Positions 50,710 to 59,512 of a DNA stretch of 64,000 nucleotides are shown here, one piece after another. How positions within the stretch are numbered: position 1 is the first letter of the stretch; every line of letters begins with the position of its first letter. This stretch comes from an uncultured Bacilli bacterium (GTDB taxonomy: Bacteria > Bacillota_I > Bacilli_A > RF39 > UBA660): NCBI GenBank assembly GCA_934141145.1, contig CAKPCA010000001.1, forward strand, positions 1 through 64,000. Direction: 5' to 3'. Below the pieces are notes generated by a model. That model was not told the DNA's origin, made no database searches, and saw only the letters and a program-made list of their open reading frames with translations. The position numbers and the translations under genes are program-made.

Positions 50710-50732
50710 TTTGATTTACTTTTTTGGTAAAT
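50710..50732. promoter_or_regulatory. Operator-like inverted repeat 2 (higBA)
   Basis: ATTTAC-N7-GTAAAT (50714-50719, 50727-50732) just upstream of the -35; preceded by the 12-nt direct repeat shared with copy 1. Confidence 0.55.
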
Positions 50733-50760
50733 TAAAAGAAAAGAACATTTTCTTTTCTTA
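50733..50760 (-). terminator. Terminator after ffh
   Basis: Perfect stem AGAAAAGAA/TTCTTTTCT (50737-50745, 50750-50758), loop CATT, T-rich downstream on the minus strand. Confidence 0.75.
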
Positions 50761-50764
50761 TATA

Positions 50765-52081
50765 TTAAAATGGCATCTTAAATGAACCATTACTGAACAT
50801 TTTCATCATTTTTTTACTTTGTTCGAACTGAGTTAATAATTTATTTACTTCTTGAACACTTGTTCCAGAACCTTTTGCTATTCTTATTTTTCTATTTGCT
50901 TTTATTATTTCTGGTTTTCTTCTTTCTTCAGGAGTCATAGAAAGAATTATTGCTTCTACTCTTGCCATGTCTTTTGGATCAATATTAATATTGTTTAATC
51001 CCATTTTTTTAGCACCTGGTATTAATTTTAACAATCCTTCTATTGAACCTAATTTCTTTATTTGTTTAAATTGCGCTAAAAAGTCTTCTAAATCAAATTT
51101 ACCTTTTTGCATTTTTTTAAATGTTTTTTCTGCATCTTTTTCATCTTCTTCAGTGTAAACAGATTCAACCTTTTCAACAAGAGACATAATATCTCCCATA
51201 CCTAAAATTCTATTTACCATTCTTTCTGGATCAAATACTTCAAGTCCATCAAGTTTTTCAGAAGTACCTATAAATTTGATTGGAACATTTGTTAAGTGTC
51301 TAGCTGACAAGGCAACACCACCTTTAGTATCACCATCTAACTTAGTTAAAATAGTACCTGTAAGTGGTAGTTTATCATTAAATCCATTAATTACATTAAT
51401 AGCATCTTGACCAATCATACTATCTAATACAAGTAATATTTCATCAGGATTAAATTCTTCATTTAATGATTTTAATTCATTCATTAATTCTTCATCAACA
51501 TGAAGTCTACCAGCAGTATCTATTAATATATAATCAAGTTTATTTTCTTTAGCATATTCTAATGCATTTCTAACTATTTCATTAGGATTTTTTACACCTT
51601 CTTCATAAACTGGAATATTAAGTTCTTTACCAATAGTTTTTAATTGTTCTATTGCAGCTGGTCTATATATATCACATGCGACAAATAAAGGCTTTTTATT
51701 ATATTTTTTTCTAAGTAAATTACCAAGTTTACCAATAGTTGTTGTTTTACCTGAACCTTGAAGACCTACAAGCATTAATATTGTAGGGTTCTTTTTAGTT
51801 TCTATTTCACTAGTCCCCTCACCAAGTAAATTAAGTAATTCATCTTTTAATATTTTTAAAAATACTTCACTTGGTTTTAAACTTTTTCTTACTTCTTCAC
51901 CAAGTGCTTTTTCTTTAACATTATTTGTAAATTCTTTAACTACTTGATAGTTAACGTCTGCTTCTAAAAGTGCAAGTCTAACTTCTCTTAAAACATCACT
52001 TATATTATCTTCAGTTATAACTCCATATCCTTTTATTTTCTTCATTGCACTTTCTAATCTATCACTTAAATTTTCAAACAT
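50765..52081 (-). CDS. ffh: Signal recognition particle protein Ffh
   Basis: 438 residues. NG domain with GLQGSGKTTTIGKLGNLL (P-loop), DTAGRLHVDEELM, LTKLDGDTKGGVALSA; Met-rich M domain (about 295-438) with GKFDLEDFLAQFKQIKKLG and MTPEERRKPEIIKANRKIRIAKGSG, which binds SRP RNA and signal sequences. Third gene of ftsY-ylxM-ffh. Confidence 0.98.
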   Translation of the reverse strand: MFENLSDRLESAMKKIKGYGVITEDNISDVLREVRLALLEADVNYQVVKEFTNNVKEKALGEEVRKSLKPSEVFLKILKDELLNLLGEGTSEIETKKNPTILMLVGLQGSGKTTTIGKLGNLLRKKYNKKPLFVACDIYRPAAIEQLKTIGKELNIPVYEEGVKNPNEIVRNALEYAKENKLDYILIDTAGRLHVDEELMNELKSLNEEFNPDEILLVLDSMIGQDAINVINGFNDKLPLTGTILTKLDGDTKGGVALSARHLTNVPIKFIGTSEKLDGLEVFDPERMVNRILGMGDIMSLVEKVESVYTEEDEKDAEKTFKKMQKGKFDLEDFLAQFKQIKKLGSIEGLLKLIPGAKKMGLNNINIDPKDMARVEAIILSMTPEERRKPEIIKANRKIRIAKGSGTSVQEVNKLLTQFEQSKKMMKMFSNGSFKMPF

Positions 52082-52097
52082 TATTCATCCTCCTAAA

Positions 52098-52397
52098 CTA
52101 ATTATCAAGTATTTCTAACATACTGTTTCTTAATTTTTCATCTGCTTCTTTTAAAACTAATGTTCTAAGTTTATTTGTTTTATCTAAAAACTTTAATTTT
52201 TCTTCATACTCTAGTAATTTATCACATGCTACTCTAAGTTGTTTATGCACAGCATTTCTGCTTACATTAAGATTCTCTGAGATTTCACTTAAGCTCAAAT
52301 TATTAAAGTAATACTCTACGAAATAATTTTGTTGTGAACTTGTTAATAAATTACCATAATAGTCATAAAGAATTATTAAATTATTTATCTCATCCAT
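52098..52397 (-). CDS. ylxM: YlxM/p13-like DNA-binding protein (UPF0122)
   Basis: 99 residues with a helix-turn-helix (LSLSEISENLNVSRNAVHKQLRVACDKLLEYEEKL), the sigma-region-4-like fold of YlxM. In streptococci YlxM acts with the SRP proteins; position between ftsY and ffh is the classic one. Confidence 0.93.
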   Translation of the reverse strand: MDEINNLIILYDYYGNLLTSSQQNYFVEYYFNNLSLSEISENLNVSRNAVHKQLRVACDKLLEYEEKLKFLDKTNKLRTLVLKEADEKLRNSMLEILDN

Positions 52398-52405
52398 ATT
52401 ATCAC

Positions 52406-53383
52406 CTACATCATTTCTTTAAATAGTCCATAAACATATTTTTCTAAGTCAAATACTCTTAAATCATCTATTTGTTCACCTAAACCAATAAATTTTACAG
52501 GAATATTAACTTCGTCTTTTATTGCTAAAACTATTCCACCTTTTGCAGTACCATCAAGTTTAGTAAGTACGATACCGGTTATATTTGTTATCTCTTTAAA
52601 ATTCTTTGCTTGACTTATTCCATTTTGTCCTGTTGTTGCATCTATTACAAGTAAAGTTTCTTGAGGAGCATTTGGTACTAAAGAAGAAATAACTCTATTA
52701 ACTTTTTCTAGTTCTTTCATTAAATTAACTTTATTTTGAAGTCTTCCTGCTGTATCTATTAATACTATGTCATAATTTTCATTTTTAGCTTTTTCTAGTG
52801 CTTGATATATAACGCTAGATGGATCTGCATTTTCCCTTCCAGATATTGTTTCAATACCTAATTTTTCTCCCCAATTTTTCAATTGTTCAACAGCACCTGC
52901 TCTAAATGTATCACCAGCAACAAGCATAACTTTTTTACCCATATTTTTTTCTCTATTTGCAATTTTTGCAATTGATGTAGTTTTACCGACACCATTAACT
53001 CCTACAAATAAAATTACAGTAGGTCCTTCATTACTATAATTTATTTTATTTACAAGTATTTCATCATTTACATAAATAATAAATAATTCATCGACAATTA
53101 GTTCTTTTAATTCTTCTGGATCGGTAATCTTTTCATTTTTAGCTCTTGTTACTAATCTATCCATAAAACTCATAACAGTATTTACACCAATATCTGCCAT
53201 TATAAGTATTTCTTCTAATTCTTCAAAATATTCAAGATTTACCTTTTTATACTTCTTATTAAGTGAATTTAACTTTGATGTAAATTCCTCTCTTGTCTTT
53301 TTTAAACCTTTATCATATAAATCTTTTTCTTTAGTATCTTTATCTTTTTTTATTATATTTTTTAGTTTATTAAAAAATCCCAT
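52406..53383 (-). CDS. ftsY: SRP receptor FtsY
   Basis: 325 residues: short charged A region (about 1-35), then the NG GTPase: GVNGVGKTTSIAKIANRE (P-loop), GDTFRAGAVEQL, DTAGRLQNKVNLMKELEK, LTKLDGTAKGGIVLAI and the closing FIGLGEQIDDLRVFD. Start 53383 is favoured by GGTGAT just before it. Confidence 0.98.
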   Translation of the reverse strand: MGFFNKLKNIIKKDKDTKEKDLYDKGLKKTREEFTSKLNSLNKKYKKVNLEYFEELEEILIMADIGVNTVMSFMDRLVTRAKNEKITDPEELKELIVDELFIIYVNDEILVNKINYSNEGPTVILFVGVNGVGKTTSIAKIANREKNMGKKVMLVAGDTFRAGAVEQLKNWGEKLGIETISGRENADPSSVIYQALEKAKNENYDIVLIDTAGRLQNKVNLMKELEKVNRVISSLVPNAPQETLLVIDATTGQNGISQAKNFKEITNITGIVLTKLDGTAKGGIVLAIKDEVNIPVKFIGLGEQIDDLRVFDLEKYVYGLFKEMM

Positions 53384-53417
53384 ATATATCACCATAATAA
53401 TTATATCATTTTAAGGC

Positions 53418-53448
53418 GCAAAAAAAAAGAAAAAGATTTTTCTTTTTT
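53418..53448 (-). terminator. Terminator after the Lys/Thr-rich gene
   Basis: Stem AAAAGAAAAA/TTTTTCTTTT around 53426-53447, T-rich on the minus strand. Confidence 0.65.
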
Positions 53449-53454
53449 CTTTGA

Positions 53455-53772
53455 TTATGCTGCCATTACATATCCATATAAAATTAATGCAAACATAACT
53501 ACTACAAATACTAAAATTAAGGCATCAACCCAAACACCAAACATTGCAGTATCATTTGTTACCTTGAAACTTTTATCTGCATTTGAAATATTGCTAGATT
53601 GTCTTTTTACAGGTGCTTTTTTAGCAGTTGTTGTTCTTGTTACTGGTTTCTTAGCTACAGTTGTTCTTTTTGCTGTTGTTGTCTTTTTAGCAGCAGTGCT
53701 AGTTGTTTTTCTAGCAGTTGTAGTTTTTTTAGCTGCTGGTTTTTTAGTTGTAGTTTTCTTAGTTTCTGCCAT
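53455..53772 (-). CDS. Histone-H1-like Lys/Thr/Ala-rich protein with C-terminal membrane anchor
   Basis: 105 residues. Residues 4-60 are a basic low-complexity tail made of KKTTT, AKK, TTAKR and KKP units, as in bacterial histone-H1-like and AlgP-type DNA-binding tails. After a short linker a single hydrophobic segment (about 76-102: FGVWVDALILVFVVVMFALILYGYV) ends the protein, so it is tail-anchored with the basic part in the cytosol. It could tether nucleic acid or acidic polymers to the membrane; that is inference. Clean GGGAGAG RBS. Confidence 0.75.
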   Translation of the reverse strand: MAETKKTTTKKPAAKKTTTARKTTSTAAKKTTTAKRTTVAKKPVTRTTTAKKAPVKRQSSNISNADKSFKVTNDTAMFGVWVDALILVFVVVMFALILYGYVMAA

Positions 53773-53872
53773 ATCACTCTCTCCCTTATCTTATTTTACA
53801 CTTACTATTATATATGATTTTTTAGAAATAATCTAGAGTTTTTTCACTTTTTTATACAAAATATGTAAATAA

Positions 53873-53901
53873 AAAGAAAAAAGAACCTTTTACAGTTCTT
53901 T
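53873..53901 (-). terminator. Terminator after the 372-residue coiled-coil gene
   Basis: Stem AAAGAAC/GTTCTTT (53880-53886, 53895-53901), T-run on the minus strand; overlaps the stop codon. Confidence 0.7.
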
Positions 53902-55018
53902 ATAATGATAATTTACCATCTTTAATGTCGCTTAAACTTGCATTTGTTATTATATCTCTTTTTTCTTTTAACAATTTTAATTTATTATTTATAGTATCTA
54001 ATTCTTTTTTTACTTGATTTCTTTCACTGTATAACTTATCAATGTCAATACCAGCTTCTTTTAAGTTAATACCCATAGATTCATTCCAAAGTGTATTATA
54101 TTCTTTTTTTATTTTGTTAACTTCTTTTATTGTTTCAATAATTTGAGCTTGTACCTCATCTAATTTATCAAATTTTACTCTTTCTTCAATAGAAATTTCT
54201 CTTCCATTTTCATTAGTATACTTACTATTTTTAATTAAACCTTGCATTTCACTTATTAATTTTGACTTTTCATCTTCATAATGCTTTCTTGTTTCTTCTT
54301 TTGAAGCACTTGTACCCTTTATATTGTCAACTTCTGATTTGTTATTTTCAATTCTAACAAGTTCTGCTTTTATTTTTTGAATTCTTCTTAATTTATCTGT
54401 AGCAGATTGTTCTTTTACTATTTCTGTTTCTTTTTTATTTGAAGTTTCTAACTTAGGTTCTTCTTTTGTATCAATAACTTTTTCGGCTTTAGGTTCTACC
54501 TTTGATTCTTCGCTTACTTTTGTTAAATTTTCAAGCATTAATTCTAGTAAATCAGCTTTTTTTGATTTATCATTTTTAATATTATTTTTAATGAATGATT
54601 TTAAATTTTCCTCTTTTTCTTGATTACCTTCTATTTTCTGAAGCAGTTCATTTATTCTAGACATTTTTTCTTCATTAATAATTGCACCTTCTAAATATGC
54701 AACTACCGCTTGTTCAACATTTATATTTTCAAAATCAATAGTTGGTTCACCTTCTAATTCTTCTGATTCATCACTAGTAACTTTTGGCACTACTTTTGCC
54801 TTTTTCTTTAATCCTAATTTTTCTAATATTTTGTTAAATTTTTCATCGCTCCAAATACGAATATCACTACTATTTTTTTCTGCTTTTCTTAATTTTAATT
54901 TATCAAAAATACTAAGTTTACCTTCTTCTTTTGAAAATAAAGATTGTATTTTTTTAATTGGATGATGAAATGAATAACTTACTTTTGCAAATAATTTTAT
55001 AATTTTTTCATTTTTCAT
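53900..55018 (-). CDS. Coiled-coil protein, unknown function
   Basis: 372 residues, no signal. Basic N-terminus (1-75), an acidic spacer (SDESEELEGEPTIDFENINVEQAVV, about 84-108), then helical segments: about 110-170, 205-275 and 285-360 with strong heptads. Glu/Lys content is close to that of the coiled-coil protein at 6998-8032, but the order of domains differs and no sequence block is shared. Divergent from rnjA. AAAAGGGGG RBS before the ATG. Confidence 0.7.
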   Translation of the reverse strand: MKNEKIIKLFAKVSYSFHHPIKKIQSLFSKEEGKLSIFDKLKLRKAEKNSSDIRIWSDEKFNKILEKLGLKKKAKVVPKVTSDESEELEGEPTIDFENINVEQAVVAYLEGAIINEEKMSRINELLQKIEGNQEKEENLKSFIKNNIKNDKSKKADLLELMLENLTKVSEESKVEPKAEKVIDTKEEPKLETSNKKETEIVKEQSATDKLRRIQKIKAELVRIENNKSEVDNIKGTSASKEETRKHYEDEKSKLISEMQGLIKNSKYTNENGREISIEERVKFDKLDEVQAQIIETIKEVNKIKKEYNTLWNESMGINLKEAGIDIDKLYSERNQVKKELDTINNKLKLLKEKRDIITNASLSDIKDGKLSL

Positions 55019-55084
55019 TTAAAATTCCCCCTTTTTCAAATGACGCGCATTATAATATCAAAAAATATTATTTTTGTCAAATTA

Positions 55085-55113
55085 TTGCAATAAAATAAAA
55101 ATAATAGTATAAT
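55085..55113 (+). promoter_or_regulatory. rnjA promoter
   Basis: TTGCAA (55085-55090), 17-nt spacer, TATAAT (55108-55113); about 45 nt of leader. Confidence 0.8.
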
Positions 55114-55162
55114 TATAGTCGTTAATCTTTATTTAACTTTAATATTAAGAAAGGAGATATTA

Positions 55163-56845
55163 ATGAAATTATTCGAAAACAATATGGATACTAAGGTTTT
55201 CGCATTAGGTGGACTTGGGGAAGTTGGAAAAAACATGTATTGCATAATGCATGGTAATGAATTAATAATTATTGATAGCGGTGTATTATTTCCTGAAGAG
55301 TCTTTATTAGGTATCGATTATGTTATTCCTGATTTTAATTTTCTTAAGAAAAATGAAAATAAGATAAAAGGACTATTTATAACACATGGACATGAAGATC
55401 ATATAGGTAGTATTAACTTTTTACTTCAAACGGTTAATATTCCTGTTATATACGCACCTAATCAAGCGGCTAACCTTATTAAAAAGAAATTAGCAGATAG
55501 AAATATGAGATATGATAATATTGTCATATTTGATGAAAATAGTAGATTTAAGTTTAAATATTTTGATATAGAATTTATTTCTACAACACATTCAATTCCT
55601 GATAGTTATAGTATTGTTGTTAATACACCTAATGGTACTATAGTAGAAACAGGAGACTTTAAATTTGATTTAACACCTATTGGACCAATGGCAAATTTAC
55701 AAAAAATGGCAAGAATTGGTGAAAAAGGTGTAACACTTTTAATGAGTGAAAGTACTAATGCATTAAATCCTGGAATATCCCTTAGTGAATCTAGAGTAGA
55801 TGCTACACTAAGTGACTTATTTCAAAGGCAAACTGGAAGAATTATAGTAGCAACATTTGCATCTAATGTATATAGATTAAAACATATAATAGAAACATGC
55901 AAAAGAAATAATAGAAAAGTTGCACTATTTGGTAGAAGTATGGAAACTCAAATAGAAATAGCAATAACATCTGGATATATAAAAGATACAAATATATTTA
56001 TAACACCAGAGGAAGCTAATAAAGCAAAACCAGAGGAAGTATGTTTATTATGTACAGGGTCTCAAGGTGAACCACTTGCAGCATTATCTAGAATTGCAAA
56101 TGGTACAGATAGAAAAATAAAATTATTACCTACAGATACTGTTATATTCTCATCTTCACCAATTCCTGGTAATGCTGGTGCAGTTGCTAATACATTAAAT
56201 AAATTAGCACTACAAGGTGTTAAAACTTATACAAATACATCATTAAATGAAATACATTCATCTGGGCATGCAAATCAAGAAGAATTAAAGTTAATGATTA
56301 GATTAATGAAACCAAAATATTTAATGCCTATACATGGTGAATATAGAATGCTTAAATCTCATGCTGATTTAGCTGTAAGCTGTGATGTACCAAGAGAAAA
56401 TACATTTATTATGCAAAATGGAGATGTTTTATCAATACTTAATGGTAAAGTAAGAAGAGATAAAAGCTTCCCATGTTATGATATTTATGTAGATGGTAAT
56501 AGAATTGGAGATATTGGTAATATTGTTATCAAAGATAGAAAAATAATGGCTAACGATGGAATACTTGTTGTCATATGTAATATCAATCAATCTAAGAGAC
56601 TATTACTTGGTAGAGTTAATATTACAACAAGAGGATTTGTATTAGTAAATGAAAATGAAGAACTATTAAAAGAAATTGAAAATAAAGCTTTCGAAGTAAT
56701 AGTTAAAGAACTTAAAAATAAAAAGTTCAATTATAGTGACTTAAAAAGTCAGATTGTAAATGAACTTGCACCATTTTTACTTGAAAAAACTGGTAGAAAA
56801 CCAATTGTTCTTCCTGTAATTATGGATATAAAAAATAGCGATTAA
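55163..56845 (+). CDS. rnjA: Ribonuclease J
   Basis: 560-residue metallo-beta-lactamase/beta-CASP nuclease with 5'-3' exonuclease and endonuclease activity, central to Firmicutes mRNA decay and rRNA maturation. Zinc motif His75-x-His77-x-Asp79-His80 (THGHEDHIGS), further ligands in STTHSIPDSYS and ETGDFKFD; beta-CASP GRSMETQ and IHSSGHANQEEL; C-terminal domain about 455-560. AAAGGAG RBS. RNase J1 versus J2 cannot be fixed from one copy. Confidence 0.97.
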   Translation: MKLFENNMDTKVFALGGLGEVGKNMYCIMHGNELIIIDSGVLFPEESLLGIDYVIPDFNFLKKNENKIKGLFITHGHEDHIGSINFLLQTVNIPVIYAPNQAANLIKKKLADRNMRYDNIVIFDENSRFKFKYFDIEFISTTHSIPDSYSIVVNTPNGTIVETGDFKFDLTPIGPMANLQKMARIGEKGVTLLMSESTNALNPGISLSESRVDATLSDLFQRQTGRIIVATFASNVYRLKHIIETCKRNNRKVALFGRSMETQIEIAITSGYIKDTNIFITPEEANKAKPEEVCLLCTGSQGEPLAALSRIANGTDRKIKLLPTDTVIFSSSPIPGNAGAVANTLNKLALQGVKTYTNTSLNEIHSSGHANQEELKLMIRLMKPKYLMPIHGEYRMLKSHADLAVSCDVPRENTFIMQNGDVLSILNGKVRRDKSFPCYDIYVDGNRIGDIGNIVIKDRKIMANDGILVVICNINQSKRLLLGRVNITTRGFVLVNENEELLKEIENKAFEVIVKELKNKKFNYSDLKSQIVNELAPFLLEKTGRKPIVLPVIMDIKNSD

Positions 56846-56861
56846 TTAGTCGCTATTTTTA
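56831..56861. terminator. Shared bidirectional terminator of rnjA and pnp
   Basis: Perfect 11-bp stem AAAAATAGCGA/TCGCTATTTTT (56831-56841, 56850-56860). Both stop codons (56843-56845 and 56846-56848) lie in the loop. Confidence 0.93.
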
Positions 56862-59029
56862 TTTTCTTTCTTTTCTTCTTTTATTTCTTGCATTGGAAGT
56901 GCTTCTTTTCTAGATAAATTAAGTTTACCTTTTTTATCGTATCCAGTTGCTTTTACCAATATTTCATCACCAACAGATACAACATCACTTGGTTTTTCAA
57001 CTCTTTCATTTGCAAGTTGTGATACATGTACAAGACCTTCACAACCTTCCCATAATCTAACAAAGCATCCAAAATCATGAATATCTACTACTTTTCCTGT
57101 GTAAATCTTTCCTATTTCTACTTCTCTAGCTACATTTTCTATCATTTCTCTTGTTTTATCAATAATTTCTTTATCCATATGATAAATAGTAACTGTACCA
57201 TCATCTGCTAAATCAACTTTAACAGCATTAACATCATTTACACTATTAACATGGCTTGCTTCTAATATGATTTTAGTAATCATATCTCCACCTTTACCAA
57301 TAACATCCTTAATTTTATCAGGATTAATTTTAAATATTTCTGTTTTAGGTGCATATTTAGATACTTCTTTTCTAGGTTCAGCAATTATTCCTTCCATCAT
57401 ATCAAGTATTTTCATTCTTGCTTCTTTTGCTTGCGCTAAAGCTTCTTTTAATATTTGTTTTGTAATACCTTTAATCTTAATATCCATTTGAAGTGAACAA
57501 ATACCTTTTCTTGTTCCACCTACTTTAAAGTCCATATCACCTAAATGATCTTCCATACCTTGTATATCAGTTAGTATTGTATAATCTTTTTCATCTTTTG
57601 ATGTTATAAGTCCCATAGCAATACCCGCAACTGGAGCTTTTATTGGTACACCTGCAGCCATTAAACTCATACATCCAGCACATATTGTAGCTTGTGAACT
57701 TGATCCATTTGATTCTAGTATTTCAGAAACTACTCTAACTGTATATGGGAATTCTTCTTCACTTGGCATTACTTGTTTTAAACATCTTTCACCAAGTGCA
57801 CCATGACCTATTTCTCTTCTACCAGGAGCACCATATCTTCCTGTTTCACCTACTGAAAATTGCGGGAAATTATAATGTAACATAAAATGTTTTTCTGCTT
57901 CTAAACTTATTCCATCAAGTGCTTGATATTCATTTAAAGCACCAAGTGTAGTAACTGCTAGAGCTTGTGTTTCTCCTCTTGTAAATACAGCAGATCCATG
58001 TGTTCTTGGAAGAATATCAATTTCACCACTAAGTGGTCTTATTTCATTCATAGCTCTTCCATCTGCTCTTGTTTTTTCATTAACAGTAATTGATCTAAAT
58101 ATATCGTATTCTATTGATTCTAATACTAGTTTTACCTTTGTTAATAAAATATTTAATTCATCTTTATCTAAATCACTATTTTCTTCTTCATATTTAGAAA
58201 CAACTTCTTTTTTAACATTATCTATTGCTTCATATTTAGCAAGTTTTTCTTTTATTCTCATTGCAGAATCTAACTTATCTGCTGCAAGACTCTTTACTTC
58301 TTCTCTTAGCTTATCAGTTATGTCTAATTTTTCATATTCCATTTTAGGTAATCCTATTTCTTCAATAATAGTTTTTTGAAATTCACATAACTCTTTAACT
58401 GCTTCATGACCAAACATTAATGCTTCAAGCATATCCTCTTCTGATACTTCTTTTGATCCTGCCTCAACCATGTTTATTGCTTCTGTAGTTCCCGCAACTG
58501 TTAAATCAATATCTGATTTTTCAAGTTCATCAGGTGTTGGATTTATAATAAATTCTCCATTTACTCTACCAACTTTTACACCTGCGATTGGACCATCAAA
58601 TGGTATTTGTGAAATACTTGTTGCTAGTGAAGAACCAAACATTGCTGCTAGTTCTGGTGAATTATCAGTATCAACTGATAAAACTGTATTAACAACTTGT
58701 ACCTCATTTCTAAAATCTTCTGGAAACATTGGTCTCATTGGTCTATCAATCATTCTTGCTGCTAGTGTTGCAGCATCTGTTGGTCTACCTTCTCTTTTAA
58801 TAAATCCTCCAGGAATCTTACCAACAGAATATAATTTTTCTTGGTATAAAACCATAAGTGGGAAGAAATCAGATAAAATATTTGCATTATCAGATACAAC
58901 TGCTGTAGATAAAATAACTGTATCACCATATCTTACTAAAACTGCTCCATCTGCTTGTTTTGCATATTCACCTTGTTCTATAACTAATTTTCTTCCTCTA
59001 AAATCTAATTCAAATACTTTTTTACTCAT
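56846..59029 (-). CDS. pnp: Polyribonucleotide nucleotidyltransferase
   Basis: 3'-5' phosphorolytic exoribonuclease, 727 residues: first RNase PH-like domain, helical linker, second catalytic PH domain with TRGETQALAVTTLG and GRREIGHGALGERCL, KH domain (KINPDKIKDVIGKGGDMITKI) and S1 domain (YTGKVVDIHDFGCFVRLWEGCEGLVH), then a short acidic/basic tail. Follows rpsO. Convergent with rnjA. Confidence 0.98.
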   Translation of the reverse strand: MSKKVFELDFRGRKLVIEQGEYAKQADGAVLVRYGDTVILSTAVVSDNANILSDFFPLMVLYQEKLYSVGKIPGGFIKREGRPTDAATLAARMIDRPMRPMFPEDFRNEVQVVNTVLSVDTDNSPELAAMFGSSLATSISQIPFDGPIAGVKVGRVNGEFIINPTPDELEKSDIDLTVAGTTEAINMVEAGSKEVSEEDMLEALMFGHEAVKELCEFQKTIIEEIGLPKMEYEKLDITDKLREEVKSLAADKLDSAMRIKEKLAKYEAIDNVKKEVVSKYEEENSDLDKDELNILLTKVKLVLESIEYDIFRSITVNEKTRADGRAMNEIRPLSGEIDILPRTHGSAVFTRGETQALAVTTLGALNEYQALDGISLEAEKHFMLHYNFPQFSVGETGRYGAPGRREIGHGALGERCLKQVMPSEEEFPYTVRVVSEILESNGSSSQATICAGCMSLMAAGVPIKAPVAGIAMGLITSKDEKDYTILTDIQGMEDHLGDMDFKVGGTRKGICSLQMDIKIKGITKQILKEALAQAKEARMKILDMMEGIIAEPRKEVSKYAPKTEIFKINPDKIKDVIGKGGDMITKIILEASHVNSVNDVNAVKVDLADDGTVTIYHMDKEIIDKTREMIENVAREVEIGKIYTGKVVDIHDFGCFVRLWEGCEGLVHVSQLANERVEKPSDVVSVGDEILVKATGYDKKGKLNLSRKEALPMQEIKEEKKENKNSD

Positions 59030-59094
59030 AAAATTCTCCTCTAACTATATTTTACCACAATAATTGCATTTTAAATATTATATTTTGACTTTTA

Positions 59095-59122
59095 TAAAAA
59101 TAAAAAGCACATAAGTGCTTAT
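59095..59122 (-). terminator. Terminator after rpsO
   Basis: Stem AAGCAC/GTGCTT (59105-59110, 59115-59120), T-rich downstream on the minus strand; overlaps the rpsO stop. In many bacteria this site limits read-through into pnp. Confidence 0.8.
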
Positions 59123-59388
59123 TTTCTTAATCCTAATTTTTGAATTAAAGTTCTATATCTGTTAATATCAGTTTTCTTTAAATATTCAAGTAAGTTACGA
59201 CGTCTACCAACTTTCATAAGTAAACCTTTTTTTGAATGAAAATCATGAATATTAACTTTTAAATGTTCTGTTAATGTTTGAATTTCTTTTGTAAGAATTG
59301 CTATTTGTACTTCTGGAGAACCAGTATCGCCTTCGTGAGTAGCATATTCTTTAATTATATTTTCTTTTTCTGATTTCTTTAATGCCAT
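59119..59388 (-). CDS. rpsO: 30S ribosomal protein S15
   Basis: Primary binder of the central domain of 16S rRNA. 89 residues: EYATHEGDTGSPEVQIAILT, LKVNIHDFHSKKGLLMKVGRRRNLLEYLKKTD, all conserved. Well-formed RBS AAAAAAGGAGG. Its own promoter and leader precede it. Confidence 0.98.
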   Translation of the reverse strand: MALKKSEKENIIKEYATHEGDTGSPEVQIAILTKEIQTLTEHLKVNIHDFHSKKGLLMKVGRRRNLLEYLKKTDINRYRTLIQKLGLRK

Positions 59389-59469
59389 TTTAATTTTCCT
59401 CCTTTTTTAATAATTAGCCTTTAACATAGTGTATGGTCAGGAAAAAACCATATACCAAGCAAAAGGTAC
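59389..59469 (-). promoter_or_regulatory. rpsO leader RNA, probable S15 autoregulatory element
   Basis: About 80 nt between predicted start and rpsO. On the minus strand it can form an outer stem ACCTTT/AAAGGC and an inner stem TATGGT/ACCATA with a U-rich internal part. S15 is known to bind structured leaders of its own mRNA in several bacteria, with unrelated folds. The fold here is inferred. Confidence 0.5.
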
Positions 59470-59475
59470 GATAAT

Positions 59476-59504
59476 AATATACATTAAATTCATAAATTTA
59501 TCAA
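59476..59504 (-). promoter_or_regulatory. rpsO promoter
   Basis: Minus-strand TTGATA (59499-59504), 17-nt spacer, TATATT (59476-59481). The -35 overlaps the 3' end region upstream of the gene at 59513. Confidence 0.7.
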
Positions 59505-59512
59505 GTATTCTT

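Noticed and set aside
53455..53772. Direct repeats suggesting a CRISPR or tandem repeat array
   Set aside because: The repetition is coding (KTTT/AKK units) with no spacer structure; no CRISPR array was seen anywhere in the window.
58470..59063. Long plus-strand open frame (197 codons) opposite pnp
   Set aside because: It mirrors codon structure of pnp, has no RBS and no family pattern; the minus-strand gene is certain.
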